Part shown: piece by piece, positions 42,526 through 52,244 of the stretch
Position numbering within the stretch: position 1 is the first letter of the stretch
Layout: the number at the start of each line of letters is the position of its first letter
Source of the DNA: Hyphomonas sp.
GTDB lineage: Bacteria > Pseudomonadota > Alphaproteobacteria > Caulobacterales > Hyphomonadaceae
DNA: 64,000 bases
Assembly: GCA_020638455.1 (NCBI GenBank)
Contig: JACKIK010000001.1
Span: 1,116,001-1,180,000, forward strand
Reading direction: 5' to 3'
The notes under the pieces: generated by a model
The model's database searches: none
What the model was told of the DNA's origin: nothing
The model's input: the letters and a program-made list of their open reading frames with translations, nothing else
Position numbers and translations under genes: made by a program

Positions 42526-43281
42526 TCAGCCGGGCGAGGCTGGCTCGTGAAGTTCGATGGCGCGGTAGAGCGCCGATGCGTCCGGCAGGGTCAGGAACAG
42601 GTAGATGGGGAACGCCGCGGCGATGACGAACAGGGCGATGGGAATGGCCTTCGAGGGATGCGGCGGCTCCGGATGCCTTGCGACGGCGAGTGCCAGGAGA
42701 ACGAGGAACAGGACGGCCAGCGCATAGCTTGCCAGCACATCGCTCAGCCAGTGTGCGCCGAGATAGATGCGGGAGACACCGATCATCAGTGGCAGGAGCA
42801 GGAAGGAGGCAGCGAAGATGTGTCCGATGCGGCCCTTGAAGGTGATCGCCGACAGGGCGGCGATGGCGCCATAGATAAGGGCGGCATTCGCCGCATGGCC
42901 GGACGGAAAGCTGAACATGTCTGTGCCGTTGAAGGCGAGGTCGCGCGGCCTTGCGCGTTCGACCAGCCATTTGATGCCGTGCACGGCGAGCGGCATCAGC
43001 AGGAAGGCCACGCTGTAGGAAAATGCCCGCCAGCGCGCGCCGGCGAACAGGAATGCGATTACGGTGACCGTGCCGGCGAGGGTGAGGAACAGGCCGTCAC
43101 CGAGCGCGGTGACGACCAGCATCAGAGTGTCCAGACCCGGATTGCGAAGTGGGGAGACAAGGTCCGAAAAAGCCTGATCGATCGCATGCAGGGGCCAGAG
43201 GCCCAGGACGCCGGTTGTCAGGACCCCAAGCACGCCCGCGCTGATTGCAGCGGCGCGGGCGAGCTGTGAGGTGCTGAACAT
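42526..43281 (-). CDS. PAP2-type phosphatase, membrane-bound
   Basis: The 251-residue protein has all three PAP2 motifs: KWLVERARPR (about residues 104-113), PSGHAANAA (about 126-134) and SRIYLGAHWLSD (about 169-180), set between five to six hydrophobic helices. It is a lipid phosphatase, probably of undecaprenyl-diphosphate or phosphatidate type. It lies 25 bases after the MATE start on the same strand, and a 26-base gap separates it from the DUF937 gene. Confidence 0.93.
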   Translation of the reverse strand: MFSTSQLARAAAISAGVLGVLTTGVLGLWPLHAIDQAFSDLVSPLRNPGLDTLMLVVTALGDGLFLTLAGTVTVIAFLFAGARWRAFSYSVAFLLMPLAVHGIKWLVERARPRDLAFNGTDMFSFPSGHAANAALIYGAIAALSAITFKGRIGHIFAASFLLLPLMIGVSRIYLGAHWLSDVLASYALAVLFLVLLALAVARHPEPPHPSKAIPIALFVIAAAFPIYLFLTLPDASALYRAIELHEPASPG

Positions 43282-43307
43282 GGCAGGCCCCCCTCCTGCG
43301 CGGGAGA

Positions 43308-43967
43308 CTACTTCCGGTTCATCACCATCTGGAAGATGTCATCCATCGCATTGCCGTCGCCATCCGCGTCCAGCAGGTTGCCGAGCATGCCGGCGAGGCC
43401 ACCGCCCGCCTGGGCCGGAGCTGCCTTCTTCTGGCCGCCGCCCAGGAGGCCGCCGAGCAGGCCGCCGAGTGCGCCGCCGGCGCTGCTGTTGCCGCCCATC
43501 TGGCCGGCCACGGCGCCCGCGAGGACGGAGGCGAGGTCTGGCTTCTTCGACTGTTTCGACAGCGAGCCCATGGCCATAGCGGCCACCATCGGCAGCACCA
43601 TTTTCAGGAGTTCCGGCGGGATGCCGGTCTTCTTGGCGGCCTGTCCTGCCACGGCGCGGCTCGTCTCTTTCGATCCGAGCAGGTGGCCGAGGATGGCGTT
43701 GCCATCATCGATCGCTTCCGGCTTCGACAGCGCCGCCGGATCTTCAAGGTACTTGCCGTGGTCGCCGCTCTGGAGCGCCTTTACGAGGGCCTCGAGGCCG
43801 CCCGGCTGCTGGACGTTGCGCTGCACGCCGCCTGCGATCGCCGGCAGCAGGGCCTTGATCGCCGCCTGCGCCATGTCCGGCGGGAGGCCGGTTTTCTGGC
43901 TGACCTGCTGAACCGCGCTGCCACCCGCGGCCTGAGCAATCATATCGAACATGTTGATTCCGGACAT
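43308..43967 (-). CDS. DUF937 domain protein
   Basis: The 219-residue protein starts with a DUF937 region (NMFDMIAQAAGGSAVQQVSQKTGLPPDMAQAAIKALLPAIAGGV). A Gly-rich stretch follows (about 155-190), and the C-terminus is DADGDGNAMDDIFQMV, an EF-hand-like acidic loop but with Ile at the 12th position. DUF937 proteins are of unknown function. A second Met (residue 6) is possible as start. It stands 26 bases from PAP2. Confidence 0.88.
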   Translation of the reverse strand: MSGINMFDMIAQAAGGSAVQQVSQKTGLPPDMAQAAIKALLPAIAGGVQRNVQQPGGLEALVKALQSGDHGKYLEDPAALSKPEAIDDGNAILGHLLGSKETSRAVAGQAAKKTGIPPELLKMVLPMVAAMAMGSLSKQSKKPDLASVLAGAVAGQMGGNSSAGGALGGLLGGLLGGGQKKAAPAQAGGGLAGMLGNLLDADGDGNAMDDIFQMVMNRK

Positions 43968-44031
43968 CTCGTCACTCCTGTACCCACCAAAGGTTTCAGT
44001 GGTTTAGATCGAAGAGCGACGCCCGGAAAGA

Positions 44032-45345
44032 TCAAACCGGATCGCGGGCCCGATAAATGTCAGTGTCGAGTTCGCCTTCCCACTTCGCCACTGCTGTGGC
44101 GACAGCGAGATCGCCGGTGATGTTGGTGACGGTGCGCATCATGTCGAGGATGCGGTCGAAGGGGAACAGGACTGCGATGATGAGAATGGTCTGATCCGGT
44201 GTCGCGCCGACAATGCCGAGCGTTGTGGTGGCGAGCAGCAGGCTGACCGAAGGCACGCCGGCCGTGCCGATGGAGACCAGCGTCGCCATCAGGATGATGG
44301 TGAGGTACATGCCCGCTGTCATCGGAATGCCGAGCGCCTGCACTGCGAAGAGGGCGATCAGGCCCTGGTAGAGCGCGGTGCCGTCCATGTTGATGGTGGC
44401 GCCGAGCGGCAGGACGGACGAGGCGACCGGGCGGCCGATGCCGAGATTCTTCGTGGCGCAGGAAATCGTCATCGGCAGCGTTGCGTTCGAGGACGAGGTC
44501 GAGAAGGCCACCATCTGCGCGTCGACCACGCCCCGATAGAAGGGCAGGGCGGGCAGGCGGACGATGCCTTTCACGATCAGGCCATAGGTGATCAGCATGT
44601 GCAGCGAGCAGGCCGTGTAGTGCGCCAGCACCATCTTGCCGAGCACGGTGAGCACGCTGAGGCCGCGGTCTCCCAGCACCCAGGCCATCAGGGCGAAGAC
44701 GCCGAAAGGAGCGGTTTCCATCACGATCAGCGTGAGTTTCATCACTGCTTCGGAGGCGCTGTCGAAGAGTTTCTGGAGGGGCTTGCCCGCTTCGCCGGAC
44801 AACAGGATGCCGATGCCGAGCAGGATGGCGAAGAAGATGATCTGCAGCACATCGCCATTAGCGAGCGCTTTGACGGGATTGTCAGGGATGATCGAGAGCA
44901 AGGTGCGCATCAGCTGTTCGCCGACACTGCCGGCGGGCGGGTTGGCGGCGAGCTTGGCGCGGGTGGCTTCAAGGTCCGCGGCCGTTGCGACGGATGTGTC
45001 GAAGCCGGCGCCCGGCTGAACGATCGTTCCCATGATCAGGCCGAAGCAGATCGCGATGACCGTCGTGCCCATGTAGAGCGCGAGGGCGCGCCCGCCGAGA
45101 CTGCCGAGTTTCTTGGGATCGCCCATGGCCAGCACGCCGGTGACGAGCGTGGTGAAGATCAGAGGCACGACCAGCATCTTGATGAGGCTGATGAAGGCGT
45201 CGCCCAGCGGCTTCGCCCAGGCCGTGACATTGGCGGCGGCGGCTTCCGGCCCCAGGATCACCCGCAGGACAAGGCCCGTGAGCGTGCCCAGCACCAGGCC
45301 GATCATCACGCGCTTCCAGAGGTCGATCCTGAACCACCACTTCAT
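44032..45345 (-). CDS. Dicarboxylate/amino acid:cation symporter (DAACS)
   Basis: The 437-residue protein has eight hydrophobic helices and the conserved core: FSTSSSNATLPMTIS (serine-rich HP1 loop), ATINMDGTALYQG, and a final helix with TITGDLA. It moves dicarboxylates or glutamate with Na+ or H+ across the inner membrane. The start at 45345 has GGGGAG at 6 bases; an upstream open extension into the helicase strand is ignored. Confidence 0.95.
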   Translation of the reverse strand: MKWWFRIDLWKRVMIGLVLGTLTGLVLRVILGPEAAAANVTAWAKPLGDAFISLIKMLVVPLIFTTLVTGVLAMGDPKKLGSLGGRALALYMGTTVIAICFGLIMGTIVQPGAGFDTSVATAADLEATRAKLAANPPAGSVGEQLMRTLLSIIPDNPVKALANGDVLQIIFFAILLGIGILLSGEAGKPLQKLFDSASEAVMKLTLIVMETAPFGVFALMAWVLGDRGLSVLTVLGKMVLAHYTACSLHMLITYGLIVKGIVRLPALPFYRGVVDAQMVAFSTSSSNATLPMTISCATKNLGIGRPVASSVLPLGATINMDGTALYQGLIALFAVQALGIPMTAGMYLTIILMATLVSIGTAGVPSVSLLLATTTLGIVGATPDQTILIIAVLFPFDRILDMMRTVTNITGDLAVATAVAKWEGELDTDIYRARDPV

Positions 45346-45471
45346 CTGCAGCTCCCCATTCGATTTGCGCGAGCCTAGGGGGCTGCGCCGGGGAAGGCAA
45401 TTGCCGGGCTGATGGGCCTGATTGCCGGCCACGCTTGCCAGACGGGCCTCAGCACCCCTATCTGCCGGGCG

Positions 45472-47910
45472 ATGACTGCCGCGCGCGTGCCCCTGCCGAT
45501 TGACGATGTGCTGGCGGAGATCTCCGCCCGGCTGGCAGCCAGCGCGCGCCTCGTCCTCGCTGCGCCGCCGGGGGCGGGCAAGACGACCCGCGTGCCGCTG
45601 TCGCTGGCCGGCCTCGTGGACCTGCCGCCGGCGGTGACGGGGAAGATCATCCTGCTGGAACCGCGCCGGATCGCAGCACGCATGGCGGCCGTGCAGATGG
45701 CGAAGAGCCTCGGCGAGCCGCTGGGTGGGCGCGTCGGCCTGACGACGCGGGTGGACCGGAAGGTGTCGGAGGCGACCGTGATCGAAGTGATCACCGACGG
45801 CCTGTTCACGCGGCGCATCCTGAATGATCCGGAGCTTTCCGGCGTCGGCGCCGTGCTGTTCGACGAATTCCATGAGCGGCGGCTGAATTCCGATCTTGGC
45901 CTTGCGCTGGCGCTGGAGAGCCAGGGTGCGTTCCGGGAGGACCTGAAACTTCTGATCATGTCGGCGACGCTGGACACGGCGCGGGTCTCGTCCGTGTTCG
46001 GTGCGCCGGTGGTGGAGAGCGAGGGCCGGATGTATCCGGTCGAAACGCGCTATCTCGGACGTTCCCAGGACCGGATCGAGGACCGGATGGCCGCGGCCGT
46101 GAAACGGGCCCTTCGCGAGGAAGAAGGCTCAATCCTCGCATTCCTGCCGGGAGCCGGCGAGATCCGGCGCACAGCCGAGCGGCTGCAGGATGTGGGGCCG
46201 GATGTCTCGGTCGCGCCGCTGTTCGGGGCGCTGAGCCCGGCGGAGCAGGACGCCGCCGTCTCGCCCGCACCGGCCGGGACGCGCAAGGTCGTTCTGTCCA
46301 CGGATATTGCGGAAAGCGCGCTGACCATCGAAGGCGTGCGGATCGTGATCGATTCCGGCCTGTCACGCGTTGCAGAGGACGATGCAGGCGGCTTCGGGTC
46401 GCGGCTGACGACGGTTCGGGCGTCCCGCGCGTCGGTCGATCAGCGGCGCGGCCGCGCCGGACGACTGGAGCCGGGCGTCTGCTACCGCCTCTGGGACGAG
46501 GAGGCGACCCGCGGCCTTGCGCCGGCGCCGGTGCCGGAAATCCTGATGAGTGACCTTTCCGGTCTGGTCCTGACGCTGGCGGAGTGGGGCGAGCGCGATG
46601 CGCGGAACCTCATCTGGATGGACCCGCCGCCGGCGGGACGCCTGAAAGCGGCAACGGACCTGCTGCGCACCGTGCACGCGCTGGACGAGGCAGGGCAGCT
46701 GACGCCGCTCGGCTCCGAGATGTCACGCCTGCCCCTGCCGCCGCGGCTTGCGGCGCTGGTCGCCTCGTCCGCAGGCGGAGAACGCGCGCTGGCGGCGGAA
46801 ATCGCGGCGCTGATGGGCGAGCGGGGGATTGGCGGTGCCTCGAGCGACCTGCGGGACCGGCTGGCCGGGTTCCGGCGGGACGGCTCGCCGCGGGCGCGCG
46901 TGCTGAAGGCGCAGGCGAAGGCCTGGGGCGGTGGTACGGCGCCGTCGGGCGATGTGGCGCATCTGCTGGCGCGTGCGTGGCCGGACCAGCTGGCGCGGAA
47001 GCGGGCGGGCAGCCAGGCGACCTATCTGCTGGCATCGGGCCGGGCGGCGTCGCTGCCGGAGACAGATATTCTGGCGAAGTCCGACTGGCTGGTTGTTGCC
47101 GACCTGGGCGGCGCGGCGAAGGAAGCGCGGATTTCGCTGGCCGTGCCGATAGCCGAGGCGGATGCGCTGGCGGCGGGCGGCGTGGTGAGCGAGGACCGGG
47201 CCGGGTTCGACGCGAAGACCGGCCGGTTCACGGCCCGGCGCGTGAAGGCGCTGGGCGCCATTGTCCTGTCGGAGGCGCCGCTGCTGAAGCCGTCGGCCGG
47301 GGTTGCCGCGAGGGCGATGCTGGAGGCGGTGCGGGAGGAGGGGTTTGCCGCCATCGGAGCGGCGGACGTGATTGAGGAAACGCTTTGCCGCCTTCGGCTG
47401 CTCGAGGAGGCAGGGCTGGTCGGGGCGCAAGCCCTGACGGCAGAGCAGCTTGTTCTGACGGCGGACGACTGGCTGCTACCGTTGCTGAAGCGCGGCGGGG
47501 CGCAGGTGCCGGCGGATCACAAGGTGCGCGAGGCGCTGATCGCCTCGTTCGACTGGCCGGTTCAGGAGGCGCTGCGGAAGGAGGCCCCGCTGTCGCTGGA
47601 GCTGCCGTCCGGACAGAGCGCGCGGGTCGATTATCTCGATCCGAGGGCGCCGCTGGTCTCGGCCAGGGCGCAGGCCTTCTGGGGGTGTGCGGAACATCCG
47701 TCGATTGCGGCGGGGCGCGTGCCGGTGACGGTGGAGATGCTGTCGCCCGGCATGAAGCCGGTGGCGACGACGCGGGACCTGCCGGCCTTCTGGACAGGCG
47801 GCTATCGCGACATGGCGAAGGACATGCGGGGGCGCTATCCCAAACATGACTGGCCGGACGACCCGGCGAATGCCGCCGCGCATGTGGGGAAGACGAAGAA
47901 GCGTCTGTAG
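45472..47910 (+). CDS. hrpB: ATP-dependent helicase HrpB
   Basis: The 812-residue DEAH-box protein has LAAPPGAGKTTRVP (motif I), FDEFHERRL (motif II), SATLD (motif III), and QRRGRAGRLEPG (motif VI), followed by HA2 and the HrpB C-terminal domain (WAD-like LPTGQ variants near 700-790). It is an RNA helicase-like protein of uncertain target in proteobacteria. The start at 45472 begins TAARVPLPIDDVLAEI, the usual N-terminus; the in-frame ATG at 45412 is possible. Confidence 0.94.
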   Translation: MTAARVPLPIDDVLAEISARLAASARLVLAAPPGAGKTTRVPLSLAGLVDLPPAVTGKIILLEPRRIAARMAAVQMAKSLGEPLGGRVGLTTRVDRKVSEATVIEVITDGLFTRRILNDPELSGVGAVLFDEFHERRLNSDLGLALALESQGAFREDLKLLIMSATLDTARVSSVFGAPVVESEGRMYPVETRYLGRSQDRIEDRMAAAVKRALREEEGSILAFLPGAGEIRRTAERLQDVGPDVSVAPLFGALSPAEQDAAVSPAPAGTRKVVLSTDIAESALTIEGVRIVIDSGLSRVAEDDAGGFGSRLTTVRASRASVDQRRGRAGRLEPGVCYRLWDEEATRGLAPAPVPEILMSDLSGLVLTLAEWGERDARNLIWMDPPPAGRLKAATDLLRTVHALDEAGQLTPLGSEMSRLPLPPRLAALVASSAGGERALAAEIAALMGERGIGGASSDLRDRLAGFRRDGSPRARVLKAQAKAWGGGTAPSGDVAHLLARAWPDQLARKRAGSQATYLLASGRAASLPETDILAKSDWLVVADLGGAAKEARISLAVPIAEADALAAGGVVSEDRAGFDAKTGRFTARRVKALGAIVLSEAPLLKPSAGVAARAMLEAVREEGFAAIGAADVIEETLCRLRLLEEAGLVGAQALTAEQLVLTADDWLLPLLKRGGAQVPADHKVREALIASFDWPVQEALRKEAPLSLELPSGQSARVDYLDPRAPLVSARAQAFWGCAEHPSIAAGRVPVTVEMLSPGMKPVATTRDLPAFWTGGYRDMAKDMRGRYPKHDWPDDPANAAAHVGKTKKRL

Positions 47911-48031
47911 GAATGTCTTCGCGAATGACCTCTGCAGGAAAGCCGTGATTTGAGCAGAATCAACGCGCGGCATGCGAGACCGTGTAAATGCGAGTCGCAA
48001 GCTGGTTGCGGGCGAGAATGTGAGCAGCGCG

Positions 48032-49621
48032 ATGTCCGAACGCACGAGTCAGTCAGCTTCCTTCGACGCCATCGTCGTCGGCTCGGGCCTCGGTGGATTG
48101 ACGGCAGGAGCGCTCTACGCGCGAACCGGCACCAGGGTCCTGCTTCTTGAACGCAACAAGTCATTCGGCGGCGCAGCGACGACCTATCATCGCGGCGCGC
48201 TGACCGTCGAAGCGTCCCTCCACGAAACGACCCATCCAGATGCGCCCGGTGATCCGAAGCATGCGGTATTCGCAGCGCTGGGCCTGGAGGACGATATCGA
48301 GCTGGTTCCGGTTGGCAGTTTTCAGGAAGTCCGCTGTCCTCTGATCGGATCACCGTTCGTGCTCCCGCACGGCCTGGACGCTGTCGGGAAGGCGTTGTCC
48401 TCCAGATTTCCGGACAACGCCCGTGCCATTCGCAACTTTCTGCGTCAGGTCGAGCGAACGTTGCGATTGGGCGAGTTCGGCGAGCACGATCTTGTGTGGC
48501 GGCTTGCGCATGCCGGAGAGCTGCCGCTGGATGCGTGGGCGCTCATTCGCGATATCGGTGCGTCCCTGTCGGACGTCTTCGAGCGCTATTTCGGGGCCAA
48601 TGAAGCGATCAAATTCGCGCTTTGTCCGAATTTGCCATACTACGCCGACGATCCTGAGAATTTCTGGTGGCTGGGCTATGCCATGGCGCAGAGCGGATAT
48701 CTGCGCGGGGGCGGCTATTACATCAAGGGCGGATCACAGGTGCTGAGTGATCGGCTCGCGGGAATTATCCGCGAAGAGGGTGGGCAGACCCTGACCGGCG
48801 CTGAAGCGACTGGCATTCTCATCGGCCCGGATGGGTCCGCTGCCGGCGTGCGCTACAGGACCGGCGATGGGGCCGAGGACATCGCTCACGCGCCGGTCAT
48901 TTTCGCCAATGCTGCCCCTCACGTCGTCACCGGCATGTTGCCGGCCGATCGGCGCGAGGACTTCCTCGCACCTTTCAAGGACCGCAAGCCCTCGATTTCC
49001 CTGATTTCGGCGACGCTTGGCCTCAACCGGAAACCGTCCGAATTGGGCCTGACGAGCTATTCGACAATGCTCATCCCAGACTGGATGACGCGCTTTGCAG
49101 ACTATCGCGACAGCGCCGCCCTATTTGCCGAAATGCCGGGGGAACGTATGCCCGCAGCCTGTGTCGTCGATTATGATCGGATCGACAGCGGCCTCGCCAT
49201 GGACGGCGTCTACCCGGTCAACATCGTCTGTCCGGACAGATTCACAAACTGGGCGGGCCTGGATGATCCGGCATACCATGCGCGCAAGGGCGCATGGCTT
49301 GATGCACTTATTGCACGGCTGGAGTCGGAATGGCCCGGATTTGCATCAGCAGTTGTGGAAAAGACTATGGCGACGGCCCGCACCTTGCACGACTATCTCA
49401 ATACGCCGGAGGGCGCAGTGTACGGCTTCGCGCTGGAGCCACCCAAGGGGGCTCCAAAAGGCCCTCCGCTGAACGTTCAGACATCCGTCGACGGATTGTG
49501 GCTTGCCTCCGCCTTTGCGGGTTTTGGCGGCTTCACTGGCGCCATGGGGGCGGGTGCAGCCGCAGCCAGGGCGGCGTTGAAGCACCGGAAATCGGCGGTC
49601 GGAAGCAGCATTGACCACTGA
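48032..49621 (+). CDS. FAD-dependent phytoene desaturase-like (CrtI/RetSat type) oxidoreductase
   Basis: The 529-residue protein has DAIVVGSGLGGLTAGALYARTGTRVLLLERN (Rossmann FAD motif) and the C-terminal GLWLASAFAGFGGFTGAMGAG, as in CrtI, retinol saturase and related oxidoreductases. No carotenoid cluster is nearby, so the substrate is unknown. Codon use is slightly more AT-rich than neighbours. The start is at 48032 by family N-terminus; an ATG at 47972 is in frame but adds 20 non-conserved residues. Confidence 0.88.
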   Translation: MSERTSQSASFDAIVVGSGLGGLTAGALYARTGTRVLLLERNKSFGGAATTYHRGALTVEASLHETTHPDAPGDPKHAVFAALGLEDDIELVPVGSFQEVRCPLIGSPFVLPHGLDAVGKALSSRFPDNARAIRNFLRQVERTLRLGEFGEHDLVWRLAHAGELPLDAWALIRDIGASLSDVFERYFGANEAIKFALCPNLPYYADDPENFWWLGYAMAQSGYLRGGGYYIKGGSQVLSDRLAGIIREEGGQTLTGAEATGILIGPDGSAAGVRYRTGDGAEDIAHAPVIFANAAPHVVTGMLPADRREDFLAPFKDRKPSISLISATLGLNRKPSELGLTSYSTMLIPDWMTRFADYRDSAALFAEMPGERMPAACVVDYDRIDSGLAMDGVYPVNIVCPDRFTNWAGLDDPAYHARKGAWLDALIARLESEWPGFASAVVEKTMATARTLHDYLNTPEGAVYGFALEPPKGAPKGPPLNVQTSVDGLWLASAFAGFGGFTGAMGAGAAAARAALKHRKSAVGSSIDH

Positions 49622-49671
49622 CGAACGCCCGGACCCGGCCTGCCTTGTGAATTTCAGTTCGCGCCGGACGA

Positions 49672-50097
49672 TCAATGCGGCCGGCGGTCGTCGCCCCATT
49701 CCATGCCCATGGTCTTTTTCATCCAGTCGGAGAAGGTCGCGGGTTTTTCGAGGGTGCGGGGATCGAGTGTGCCGAAGGCGACGAGCGGGCCGTCGCGGGC
49801 TTCGAGGCGGACGCCGCCGACATGGCGGCCCTTGCGGAACCAGTCTGCGTTCGGCGTGGTGTCCAGCAACAACATGACCTGCGTGCCGCCGCGTCCTTCT
49901 TCGTCGCGTCCGAAAACCAGGCCATAGACTTGTTCGCGTCCAAGGAGGCCCTGGCTGGCGGCCTGACGCTTGCCGTCGAGCAGGACTTCATCCCAGAGCA
50001 GGTTGCGCCGCCACTGCAGCACATGCATGCGCTCGCCATTGATGATCTTGATGTCGATGTGGTGCAGCGACAGGCGGACGATTTCGGCGTGCAGCAT
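49672..50097 (-). CDS. Hypothetical protein, 141 aa, behind a palindrome
   Basis: The protein reads MLHAEIVRLSLHHIDIKII, then HVLQWRRNLLWDEVLLDGKRQ and a central strand-rich part (VYGLVFGRDEEGRGGTQVML). No family I recognise. Start at 50097 is chosen because GGAG lies 6 bases before it, while the other ATG (50109) is upstream of that site. A palindrome ATATCG-N5-CGATAT is just upstream, so it may be repressor-controlled. The gene is transcribed away from rluA's end. Confidence 0.6.
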   Translation of the reverse strand: MLHAEIVRLSLHHIDIKIINGERMHVLQWRRNLLWDEVLLDGKRQAASQGLLGREQVYGLVFGRDEEGRGGTQVMLLLDTTPNADWFRKGRHVGGVRLEARDGPLVAFGTLDPRTLEKPATFSDWMKKTMGMEWGDDRRPH

Positions 50098-50111
50098 GGC
50101 GGACTCCATCT

Positions 50112-50128
50112 ATATCGAAAAACGATAT
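50112..50128. promoter_or_regulatory. ATATCG-AAAAA-CGATAT palindrome
   Basis: A perfect 6-base inverted repeat with a 5-base A spacer sits 15 to 31 bases before the start of the 141-residue gene at 50097. The location suits a repressor operator. Related half-sites occur upstream of gltD (20954-20979; 21037-21051) with different spacing. Confidence 0.6.
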
Positions 50129-50154
50129 GTTCAATGGTGCCCGGCGTCAAGCGT

Positions 50155-50802
50155 TCAGAAGGGGCAGGGACTTGAGAGTTGGAGCAGTTCGCCGGTTGCC
50201 GGATGACGGAAGGCGAGGCGGGATGCGTGCAGGTGCAGGCGGGGGGCTGCTGTGCGGGCGGCATCATGTGCGTAGAGTTCGTCGCCGAGGATCGGATGTC
50301 CGATTTCTGCGAGATGGACCCGCAACTGATGCGAGCGGCCGGTCAACGGTGTCAGCTGCAGGCGGGCATGGGCGCCGTGGACTGACAAGGTTTCATAGCG
50401 CGTGCGGCTTGGCTTGCCGGCACTGAAATCCACCATCTGGCGCGGGCGGTTCGGCCAGTCGGTGATCAGCGGCAGGTCGATCTCGCCGACGGGGGCACCC
50501 GGCACGCCCCAGACATCGGCGATGTAGGCCTTCTCCACTTCGCCCCGCTCGAAAAGGCCGGACAGGGAGGCCTGCATGGCTTTTGACCGGGCGAGCAGGA
50601 GCAGGCCGCTGGTTGCCATGTCGAGCCGATGAACGGTGAGCGCACCGGGATGGTCTGCGGCGACACGCGCGACGGCGCAGTCGGCTTTGTCGGGCCCTCG
50701 TCCGGGTACGGACAGAAGACCGGCCGGCTTGTCGATGACGATCAGGTGTTCGCCAACATGAATGTAGCGCAGCGGGCCGCGCGGCGGGTCGTAGGCGCTC
50801 AC
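50155..50802 (-). CDS. rluA: RNA pseudouridine synthase, RluA family
   Basis: The 215-residue protein has the RluA catalytic motif HRLDMATSGLLLL (about residues 58-70; Asp61 is the nucleophile) and TGRSHQLRVHLAEIGHPILGDELY. HRLDMATSG is the RluA variant that in E. coli acts on 23S rRNA U746 and tRNA U32. Start is a GTG that overlaps the histidine kinase stop (GTGA). It is the last gene of the operon from 55230. Confidence 0.93.
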   Translation of the reverse strand: MSAYDPPRGPLRYIHVGEHLIVIDKPAGLLSVPGRGPDKADCAVARVAADHPGALTVHRLDMATSGLLLLARSKAMQASLSGLFERGEVEKAYIADVWGVPGAPVGEIDLPLITDWPNRPRQMVDFSAGKPSRTRYETLSVHGAHARLQLTPLTGRSHQLRVHLAEIGHPILGDELYAHDAARTAAPRLHLHASRLAFRHPATGELLQLSSPCPF

Positions 50803-52229
50803 ACGGCAAGGTCCGGCAGGGTGAGGCGGAAGGTGGTGCCGGTCGGGCCGGTCGCGGCGAGCTGAAGGTCTCCGCCCATGCCGGTCGCGAGTTCGCGGGC
50901 GATGACGAGGCCGAGACCCGTGCCTGTCTTGCGTGTCGAGGCCGCGAAGGGCCGGAACAGGTTTTCCTGCGCGGAGGCCGGCAGGCCTGGCCCCGTGTCG
51001 ATGAAGTCCACGCCCTCGGGTGTCAGCGTCACGGTGATGCGTTTCGGCAGGGAGGCACCCGACACCATGGCTTCGGCGGCGTTGCGGATAAGGTTGGTGG
51101 CAAGGCGGTGGAGATGTTCAGGGTCCGCCTCGACCATGCGGGGGGGCGGCAGGTCGTTCACGAACTCAACTTCCGGCCAGGCGGAGAGCGCTTCGGCGGC
51201 GGCTTCGTCGACCGTGGCGCGGAGGTTTACCGGCTGCAGGTCCGGCGGCAGGGGCGCGGCCTTGCCATAGTCCAGGGTCTCGGAGGCGAGGTTGATGGCG
51301 CGGGTGAGGGCCCGTTCGAGGCGCGGGGCGGCCTTCTGTACGCGCGGGTCGTCCGAGCGTGCCAGCATGTCGGAGACGAGCTGGGCCGAAGCGAGCGAGT
51401 TGCGGAGGTCATGATTGATCTTGGCGACGGCGGTGCCGAGCTCTGCGAGGTGGGCGCGCTGGCGGAAGGCATCGGCCACGGCCTCTTCCATGTCGGCGAG
51501 GGCATTCTGGGCGCGGCCGATCTCGTCTCGGCGGGCCGTCGGATTGAGGCGGCGTGTCCAGCTGCCGGGATCCATGCGGAATTGTTCGACGCTGGTGGTG
51601 ACGCGTCTCATCGGACGCACGACCAGGAAATGGAGCAGGACATAGATGATGGTTGCAGCGATCAGGCCGATCAGCAGGGACAGACCGGCGATGCGCTGGC
51701 CATAGGCGATGAGATCCGCCTTCAGCGGCGCCTGCGGCACGACGACTTCCATGATCCGGCCTTCCGCCGTGCCCTCGGTGGAGATCACGAGAATCCGGTC
51801 CTTCGGGGCGAAGAAGGCGCCGAAGACATTCGCCACGCGGCTGGTCATGGTGGTGCTGCGCAGGTCCAGCGCATAAGGCGTGCCTTCGATCGGCATTTTG
51901 GAATCGAGCAGCTGGAAGTGCATCTCGTCTTCCATTTCGGAGACGTTCAGCACTTCGGCATTGTGCAGCAGCTGGCGGGCCAGCTCGTCGGACACCATGC
52001 GGGACGGAGCGGCATCGAGGGCGAGGGCGGCGATGCGCGCCGCCTGCACGCGTTCCTGCAGCCAGGCATTGCGGAAGCCGGATGCGCTGGGAACGAAGAT
52101 CAGGGCTTCGACGAACAGGATGGAGGCCAGCGTCAGGGCAAACAAGCGGAAGGACAGGCTGTCGAACCAGCGTGCGGACGCAGGCGGGCGGGCAGGAGCC
52201 GGGAGGGATGCGCGGGCGTCACGGTTCAC
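50799..52229 (-). CDS. Sensor histidine kinase, membrane-bound
   Basis: The 476-residue protein has an N-terminal helix (about residues 27-47), an extracytoplasmic loop (about 50-180), a second helix (about 183-203), a HAMP-like linker, HisKA with KINHDLRNSLASAQ (phospho-acceptor His273), and a HATPase domain: NLIRNAAEAM (N box), DTGPGL (G1), GTGLGL (G2). No response regulator is next to it, so it is an orphan kinase. The start is a GTG (52229). It lies 15 bases after the reductase gene. Confidence 0.94.
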   Translation of the reverse strand: MNRDARASLPAPARPPASARWFDSLSFRLFALTLASILFVEALIFVPSASGFRNAWLQERVQAARIAALALDAAPSRMVSDELARQLLHNAEVLNVSEMEDEMHFQLLDSKMPIEGTPYALDLRSTTMTSRVANVFGAFFAPKDRILVISTEGTAEGRIMEVVVPQAPLKADLIAYGQRIAGLSLLIGLIAATIIYVLLHFLVVRPMRRVTTSVEQFRMDPGSWTRRLNPTARRDEIGRAQNALADMEEAVADAFRQRAHLAELGTAVAKINHDLRNSLASAQLVSDMLARSDDPRVQKAAPRLERALTRAINLASETLDYGKAAPLPPDLQPVNLRATVDEAAAEALSAWPEVEFVNDLPPPRMVEADPEHLHRLATNLIRNAAEAMVSGASLPKRITVTLTPEGVDFIDTGPGLPASAQENLFRPFAASTRKTGTGLGLVIARELATGMGGDLQLAATGPTGTTFRLTLPDLAV

Positions 52230-52244
52230 CCGCGCTGAGGTAGC